Under the pieces are notes generated by a model, which was given only the letters and a program-made list of their open reading frames with translations, was not told where the DNA came from and did no database searches. Below are positions 59,169 through 64,000 of a stretch of 64,000 nt of DNA, one piece after another; within the stretch, counting starts at the first letter, position 1; each line of letters opens with the position of its first letter. The position numbers and the translations under genes are program-made. The stretch lies in contig CAVWRJ010000008.1 of the NCBI GenBank assembly GCA_963757335.1, forward strand, positions 930,001 through 994,000, in the 5' to 3' direction. The stretch is from DASQPA01 sp963757335 (GTDB lineage: Bacteria > Acidobacteriota > Thermoanaerobaculia > Multivoradales > UBA5704).

Positions 59169-59194
59169 AGACGAGCGGGCCGTCCGCACCCCTT

Positions 59195-59464
59195 GTGGCC
59201 GTGACCTCCCCACCGCATGGCACCCGCGAGGGCGCACCGATCGTCGACCTGCTCCGCCGTCTCCGCGGCGAGATCGAGCAGGTCCTCTCCTCCTTCGAGT
59301 TCGACGAGCGCGAGGCCGAGGAGGTCCTGCAGGAGATCCTCGGCATGCTGATCTACCGCTGGGACCGTATCGCCAACCGGGAGCTCTGGTTGCTCGCCAC
59401 CCTCAAGCGGACCTGCCTGCGCCGCGCCCACGAGCGCCAGCGGCGTTCCCCCGAGCGCTCGTAA
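59195..59464 (+). CDS. Short protein resembling sigma factor region 2
   Basis: An 89-residue frame starting with GTG at 59195 (59201 also possible). FEFDEREAEEVLQEILGMLIYRWDRIANRELWLLATLKRTCLRRAHERQRR resembles the region-2 helices of ECF sigma factors (D/E-A-E-E-V-x-Q-E-x-F ... W-L), but region 4 is absent. It ends 17 bases before the ECF sigma gene. It could be a decayed sigma factor or a partner of the sigma cluster. No ribosome-binding site is clear. Confidence 0.45.
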   Translation: MAVTSPPHGTREGAPIVDLLRRLRGEIEQVLSSFEFDEREAEEVLQEILGMLIYRWDRIANRELWLLATLKRTCLRRAHERQRRSPERS

Positions 59465-59481
59465 ACCGTTTCATCCTCAAG

Positions 59482-60156
59482 GTGCCCGGAGCGCAAGATT
59501 CCACTCTCTCGCGGGTTCCACCGGGCGAGGTGGACACGGACGCGGGAACGGTGGCCGATCCCGGCTGGGAGGTGCTGGCCCGGGTTGCGGCGGGAGACGT
59601 GGAGGCCTTCGCCCTCCTGGTCGAGGCCCACCAGCAGCGGCTCTTGAGGCTCTGCGAGCGCCTCCTGGGCGACCTCGAAGAGGGGCGGGACGCCGTTCAG
59701 GAAGTCTTCTTGAAGGCGTTTCGCAAGGCCGGCGAATTTCGTCCCCGCGGGCAGGTCTACACCTGGCTCTACCGGATCGCGGTCAACCACTGCCTGAACC
59801 GGCTGCGCCGGCGCCGCCTGGTGCGCTTCACCCGCCTCGCGGGCCCGGCGGAGCCCGGCGCCCCGGAATCCCCCGAAGCCCCGGAGCTCGATCCCGCGGA
59901 CGGCGCGCCCTCCCCCGAGGAGGCCCTGGCGGCCCGGCGCCGCTGGGCGGCCACTCGGCGCGCCATCGAGGCTCTGCCCCCCAACCAGCGGGCGGTCCTC
60001 GTCCTCGTCCGCTTCGAGGGGCTCTCCTACCGGGACGCGGCGGCGGCCCTGGGAGTCTCCGAGGGGGCGGTCGAGAGCCGCCTCTTCCGCGCCATGCGCC
60101 GGCTCGAAGCGCAAGATTCTGCCCCCCCGCATGTTACAAAGACAGGGAGAGGATGA
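59482..60156 (+). CDS. ECF RNA polymerase sigma factor
   Basis: A 224-residue sigma-70 family factor. Region 2: AFALLVEAHQQRLLRLCERLLGDLEEGRDAVQEVFLKAFRKAGEFRPRGQVYTWLYRIAVNHCLNRLRRRR. An acidic Pro/Ala linker follows, then region 4: AIEALPPNQRAVLVLVRFEGLSYRDAAAALGVSEGAVESRLFRAMRRL. GTG start at 59482 after AAGG. Its stop overlaps the anti-sigma ATG, and the operon continues into a CpxP-like sensor, a common ECF envelope-stress layout. Confidence 0.9.
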   Translation: MPGAQDSTLSRVPPGEVDTDAGTVADPGWEVLARVAAGDVEAFALLVEAHQQRLLRLCERLLGDLEEGRDAVQEVFLKAFRKAGEFRPRGQVYTWLYRIAVNHCLNRLRRRRLVRFTRLAGPAEPGAPESPEAPELDPADGAPSPEEALAARRRWAATRRAIEALPPNQRAVLVLVRFEGLSYRDAAAALGVSEGAVESRLFRAMRRLEAQDSAPPHVTKTGRG

Positions 60157-60641
60157 CGGACATGAACCGCAGGATGGAAATCGACCTGATGCGCCTGCTC
60201 CACGGCGAGCTGCCGGCGGAGCGGGCGCGCGAGCTCGAGGCCCGGCTCGGCCGCGAGCCGGATCTCGCCCTCCACTATCGCCGAATGCGGCAGCGCTGGG
60301 AGGGCCTCGCCCTGCCGCCCCCCTCCCCGGTGCCGCTCGGCCTCGACCGGAGGGTGATGGCAAGGATCGCGAGCTCGGCGCGCGAGAGCGCAACCCTCTC
60401 CTGGTCGCTGGCGCCGACCTGGGTCCGAGCGGCGGCGGCGGCGGCCCTGGTCGGCGGCATGGCCCTGGGAGCCGGCCTCGGCCTCCTGCCGGCGCGGGGG
60501 AACGACGCCCCGCCGGGGACCACCTCGATGGGGGAGAGGGTGCCGCTCGCCGACAGCTACTGGTCGGTCTTCGAGGACGATGCCGCGTCCTCCTCCGGCC
60601 ATGGCCTCTTCTCCTCGCCGGGCGGCGAGGAGCGGCCGTGA
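60153..60641 (+). CDS. Membrane anti-sigma factor-like protein
   Basis: A 162-residue protein. The N-terminal 60 residues (EIDLMRLLHGELPAERARELEARLGREPDLALHYRRM) resemble anti-sigma domains without the zinc CxxC. One transmembrane helix follows (WVRAAAAAALVGGMALGAGLGLLP) and a short outside tail. It is coupled to the sigma gene by ATGA overlap, which supports a regulatory pair. Starts at 60162 or 60174 are possible too. Confidence 0.7.
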   Translation: MTDMNRRMEIDLMRLLHGELPAERARELEARLGREPDLALHYRRMRQRWEGLALPPPSPVPLGLDRRVMARIASSARESATLSWSLAPTWVRAAAAAALVGGMALGAGLGLLPARGNDAPPGTTSMGERVPLADSYWSVFEDDAASSSGHGLFSSPGGEERP

Positions 60642-61180
60642 AGCGGTGGTGGCTGGTCCTCGCCCTCCTGCTGTCGCTGGGGGTGAACGCCGGCATCCTG
60701 GCGACGATCGCCGTCGCCCGCCTGCGGCCGGCGGCAGCCCAGAAAGCGCCGCAGGGGCCGCCGGAGAAGCGCCTCGCCCGGCTCGCCGACCGGCTGGGGC
60801 TCGCCGGGGCGGAGCGCGAGCGTTTCCTCACCCTCCAGCGCCAGTTCTTCACCGGCACCACCCGCGACAGGAAGCGCCTCCAGCAGATCTACCGCCAGGT
60901 CCGCCGCGAGCTGATCTCGGCCCGCCCGGACCCCGTTCGCATCGAGCAGCTGCTCACCGAATCCTCCCAGCTCTACCTGACGGTCGAACGTGCGGTGACC
61001 GCGAACGTGCTCGAAACCCGGAAGATCCTCAAACCGGCGCAGGAGTCCATCTTCCTCGACCTGATCGAGAAGATGCGCCCCGGCCAGGGTCCCTTCGCGC
61101 AGCCCGGCGCTCCCGGCCCCGCCTGGAACCGGGGCTTGAAGGGCGAGCCCACGCCGCCTCGGCCGGCGGCCCAGCCGTGA
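60638..61180 (+). CDS. Periplasmic heavy-metal-sensor / CpxP-Spy-like protein
   Basis: A 180-residue protein: signal anchor (WWLVLALLLSLGVNAGILATIAVA), then a helical domain (RLADRLGLAGAERERFLTLQRQFFTGTTRDRKRLQQIYRQVRRELISARPDPVRIEQLLTESSQLY) matching the Spy/CpxP/ZraP (metal-resistance) family. Its start GTG overlaps the anti-sigma stop (GTGA). In such operons it senses or buffers envelope stress or metal and modulates the anti-sigma factor. No metal-ligand cluster is obvious. Confidence 0.75.
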   Translation: MKRWWLVLALLLSLGVNAGILATIAVARLRPAAAQKAPQGPPEKRLARLADRLGLAGAERERFLTLQRQFFTGTTRDRKRLQQIYRQVRRELISARPDPVRIEQLLTESSQLYLTVERAVTANVLETRKILKPAQESIFLDLIEKMRPGQGPFAQPGAPGPAWNRGLKGEPTPPRPAAQP

Positions 61181-61182
61181 GC

Positions 61183-61210
61183 AAAAAAAGACCCCGCTGC
61201 GCGCGGGGTC
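61183..61210 (-). terminator. Intrinsic terminator-like hairpin facing the reverse strand
   Basis: Seven A (61183-61189) precede GACCCCGC (61190-61197), a 5-base loop and GCGGGGTC (61203-61210). Read on the reverse strand this is a perfect stem followed by T7, a textbook terminator. Yet the genes on either side are on the forward strand, so it may block antisense transcription or mark an unseen reverse transcript. Confidence 0.5.
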
Positions 61211-61332
61211 AGGAGGAGGGAGGTGGAGGAGGAGATTGCCTGTCCGTGTGCTCTCTTGCCTGCTCCACCAAGGTATACGGAGGCTGGAGCCGAAGTGTTG
61301 ATTTGGGCGGCCGGGCGTAGAATCCTTCTCGT

Positions 61333-63138
61333 ATGCCTAGCGCCGTCAGCACCGCCCGTCGCGCCGCCCTGCTCGCAGCTTTCTTCGCCCTGACTGCTAC
61401 CCGGGGCGGGGAGGCTTTACCTCAGCGAGGCGCCCCCCTCCTGGCCTCCCCCCTGACCCAACCCGCCCCCTCCCAGGGGGAGGGACCCAGCCGCCCCAGG
61501 AGGGGAAAGATCGCAAGTCAGTGCCTGGGCAGGCGTCCCCCTCTCTCCCCCTCCCCCTCCTCCGCTTTCGTGAGGTGAGCGGCCCCTGGGGGCTCCACTT
61601 CCGCCACCACAACGCCGGCACCGGCAACTTCTACATGATCGAGACCATGGGCTCCGGGGTCGTTATCTGGGATTACGACGGGGACGGCGACCAGGACATC
61701 CTCTTCCTCGACAGCGGGACTCTCCCGGGCTATACCGGGAAGGGGGAGGAGGCTCCCCACCCGGTCCTCTACCGCAACGACGGCGGCGGCCACTTCACGG
61801 ACGTCACCGACCGCTCCGGCCTGCGGATCACCGGTTACGGCATGGGGGCGACGGCCGGCGACATCGACGGCGACGGCGATCTCGACCTCTACGTCACCGC
61901 CTTCGGTCGGAGCCAGCTCTTCCGCAACAACGGCGACGGCACCTTCTCCGACGTCACCGACCGGGCCGGGGTAGGGGTGACCAGCTGGACCACCTCGGCC
62001 GCCTTCGCCGACGCCGACAAAGACGGCGACCTCGACCTCTACGTCGCCTCCTACGTCGACTTCAGCTTCGCCAACAACCCGATCTGCGGCTTGAAGGCGA
62101 AGAACCTGCGCTCCTACTGCCACCCCGAGGACTACAACCCGCTCCCTCACCACTTCTTCCGCAATCAAGGGCGACGGCACCTTCGAGGACGCCACGGCCC
62201 AGGCCGGTCTCGGCGGTGGCGCCGGTGGGGTGCTCGGCAACGGCCTGGGGGTGATCTGGGGGGATGTCGACGACGACGGTTGGCCCGAACTCTTCGTGGC
62301 CAACGACATGACCCCGAGCTTCCTCTTCCACAACAAGGGGAACGGTACCTTCGAGGAGATCGGCCTGGCCGCCGGGGTCGCCCTCTCCGACCAGGGGGTA
62401 CCGGAGGCGGGGATGGGGGTCGACATGGGCGACCTGACCGGTCACGGCCGTCTGGACCTCATGGTCACCCACCTGGACGGGCAGACCAGCGCCGTCTACG
62501 GCAACCAGGGGGGGAGCCTCTTCAACGACGTCCGCTATGCGACCAAGCTCGCCGAGCCCTCGATCTTCAAGGTCGGCTTCGGCCTCGCCTTCGGCGACTT
62601 CGACCAGGACGGCGACCTCGACGTGGTGGTCGCCAACGGCCACATCATCCACAACGTCGAGCAGTGGGGGACGGGCACCACCTACAAGCAACGGAGCCAG
62701 CTGTTCGAGAACCAGGGCGACGGCCGCTTCCGCGAGGTGGAGAGCTCGGGGCTCGACGTCATCCGCTCCGCCCGCGGCCTCGCGATCGGCGATCTCGACG
62801 GCGACGGCGACTTGGACGTCGTGATCAACAACAACAACGACCTCGCCGCGGTCTACGAGAACGTCGGCGCCCCCGGCGGCTGGCTCCAGGTCGACCTCGC
62901 TTCCGGGACCGGCAACCGCTTCGGGATCGGCGCCAAGCTGGAGGTCGAGACCGCCGGCAGAAAGCAGATCAGAGACGTCCGCACCGGCTCCTCCTACGAG
63001 TCGCAGAACGCGATCACCGCCCACTTCGGCCTCGGCAGCGCCAAGCAGGTCGACCGCCTCCGGGTCCGCTGGCCGGACGGCAAGGTCCAGATCTTCGCGG
63101 GCCTGCCGGCGGACCGGCGGGTGCAGGTGGTGCGGTAG
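61333..63138 (+). pseudogene. CRTAC1 family protein (FG-GAP repeats plus ASPIC/UnbV), two frameshifts
   Basis: A signal peptide (MPSAVSTARRAALLAAFFALTATRG) begins at 61333. After a shift near 61530 the propeller begins: FREVSGPWGLHFRHHNAG, then calcium-binding FG-GAP loops DYDGDGDQDILF, DIDGDGDLDLYV, DADKDGDLDLYV. A second shift near 62165 leads to DVDDDGWPELFV, DFDQDGDLDVVV, DLDGDGDLDVVI and the C-terminal ASPIC domain (NRFGIGAKLEVETAG and GLGSAKQVDRLRVRWPDG). Restored, it is an exported protein of about 600 residues. Partner and ligand unknown. Confidence 0.85.
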
Positions 63139-63142
63139 GGCT

Positions 63143-64000
63143 CTAGCGCACCGCGCGCGTCGCGATCACCCGGAAGAACTCCTCCGCCGCCCCGGCGGGG
63201 TCGCCCACGAGCTCTCCCAGCCCGCCTTCCGGCAGCCAGTCGGCGGGCAGGTAGTCGCGGTAGGGGGTGTAGAGGAAGCGACGGTCGAAGAGGGCGATGA
63301 TGCCGGTGTCTTTGGGAGAGCGGATGAGCCGGCCGGCCGCCTGCACCACCCGGGTCATCCCCGGCACCACGAAGGCGTACTCGAAGCCGCGCTCGAAGCG
63401 TTCCTCGTAATAGTCCTTGAGGAGCTGCTGCTCGAGCGACATCCCCGGCAGGCAGGGTCCCACCACCGCCACCGCCTTGATCACCTCGCCCGGATAGTCC
63501 ACCCCCTCGGCGAAGACCCCGCCCGCCACGGCGACTAAAAGCACATCGCCGAAGACCGCCGCGCGGAGCGCCTGCAGGAGGGCCTCGCGCTCGCGGTCGC
63601 TGTCGGCCTGGCGCTGGATGAGGATCCGCTTGTTGGCGAGGCGCATCCGCCCCGCCACCTCGGCCAGGAACTGGTAGCTGGGGAAGAGGGCCAGGCAGTT
63701 GCCCGGCACCGAGTCGGCGAACTCGGCGAGCCTCGTCGCGATCCGCTCGTAGTTGTCCGGCCGGCGCTTCCAGGTGGTCTCGATCGTGGCGTCGATCACC
63801 ACCCGGCGGTTGTCGACCGGGAAGGGGTTGGCGATCTCGACGAAGGCGGTCAAGCCGACCGGGAAACCGAGGAGCCCGGTGTAGAACTCGGGCGGCGAGA
63901 GGGTCGCCGAGAGGCCGATCGTCGAGTGGACCCGGGAGAGCACCCCGCCTAAGAAACGGCTGGGGTCCTTGCAGAGGATCTTCAACCGGCTGTCGCCCCG
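63143..64000 (-). CDS. DinG/Rad3-type ATP-dependent DNA helicase, C-terminal part
   Basis: The gene runs off the window, leaving 285 C-terminal residues. HSTIGLSATLSPPEFYTGLLG, NCLALFPSYQFLAEVAGRM, LLVAVAGGVFAEGVDYPGE, and MTRVVQAAGRLIRSPKDTGIIALFDRRF match the second helicase domain (motifs III-VI) of XPD/DinG-like superfamily 2 helicases. Family members often carry an Fe-S cluster in the part not seen. It unwinds DNA 5' to 3'. It converges on the CRTAC1 gene with a 4-base gap. Confidence 0.85.
   Translation of the reverse strand, partial: RGDSRLKILCKDPSRFLGGVLSRVHSTIGLSATLSPPEFYTGLLGFPVGLTAFVEIANPFPVDNRRVVIDATIETTWKRRPDNYERIATRLAEFADSVPGNCLALFPSYQFLAEVAGRMRLANKRILIQRQADSDREREALLQALRAAVFGDVLLVAVAGGVFAEGVDYPGEVIKAVAVVGPCLPGMSLEQQLLKDYYEERFERGFEYAFVVPGMTRVVQAAGRLIRSPKDTGIIALFDRRFLYTPYRDYLPADWLPEGGLGELVGDPAGAAEEFFRVIATRAVR

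Overview
The window is high-GC bacterial DNA (roughly 70% GC by eye) with dense genes on both strands and no rRNA, tRNA or CRISPR. The gene mix suggests an environmental bacterium in or near Acidobacteriota: a CRTAC1/FG-GAP protein, a DUF255 thioredoxin protein, a class II photolyase, an archaeal-type class I aldolase, LuxC/LuxE-like genes, a Uma2 protein and an orphan lanthipeptide precursor. No marker gene settles the phylum. This is inference from gene content only.

Layout. 1-3.4 kb: a VOC fragment, a DinB gene, and an IS21-family element with a clean 5-bp target duplication inserted in the 3' end of an unknown gene. 3.4-5.3 kb: the most unusual stretch. An AT-richer gene for an Mrr-like PD-(D/E)XK nuclease ends inside a 59-bp imperfect palindrome with the architecture of an integron attC site, and a related site lies just upstream of its start. 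It looks like a gene cassette with no integrase in view. A long array of degenerate 21-bp repeats follows. 5.3-16 kb: Uma2, a LEA-2 lipoprotein, an amidohydrolase, a metallophosphoesterase, an S51 peptidase, an Xre-RES toxin-antitoxin pair with its operator inside the promoter, a cyclase, a transposase fragment and small enzymes. 16-24.4 kb: a second 21-bp array, DUF255, DinB, thiO, and glpK-glpD. 24.5-29.6 kb: two divergent genes for small Cys-rich peptides (one a class I lanthipeptide-type precursor), a BNR-repeat secreted protein, two tiny membrane proteins and photolyase. 29.6-41.3 kb: a class A beta-lactamase-like lipoprotein, a protealysin-type M4 protease with its emfourin-type inhibitor, trmH, aldolase, a broken HNH gene, membrane proteins, a subtilase and a TPR-TonB protein. 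41.3-57 kb: a membrane pseudokinase, penicillin acylase, a GlsB-like protein, PBP1b, UvrA, an FHA protein, a MauE/thioredoxin pair and LuxC. 57-64 kb: VOC, LuxE, ferredoxin, an ECF sigma/anti-sigma/periplasmic sensor cluster, CRTAC1 and a DinG/Rad3-type helicase running off the end.

Shared themes. A roughly 90-bp dispersed element sits at gene ends in three places. Its terminal stem differs between copies yet remains base-paired, and two genes take their stop codon from it. A fourth copy is split by a 92-bp MITE-like insertion. At least eight conserved genes are broken by apparent 1-2 base frameshifts, two clearly at G or C runs, so many 'pseudogenes' here may be sequencing artefacts. They are marked as pseudogenes because the reading frame as given is broken.
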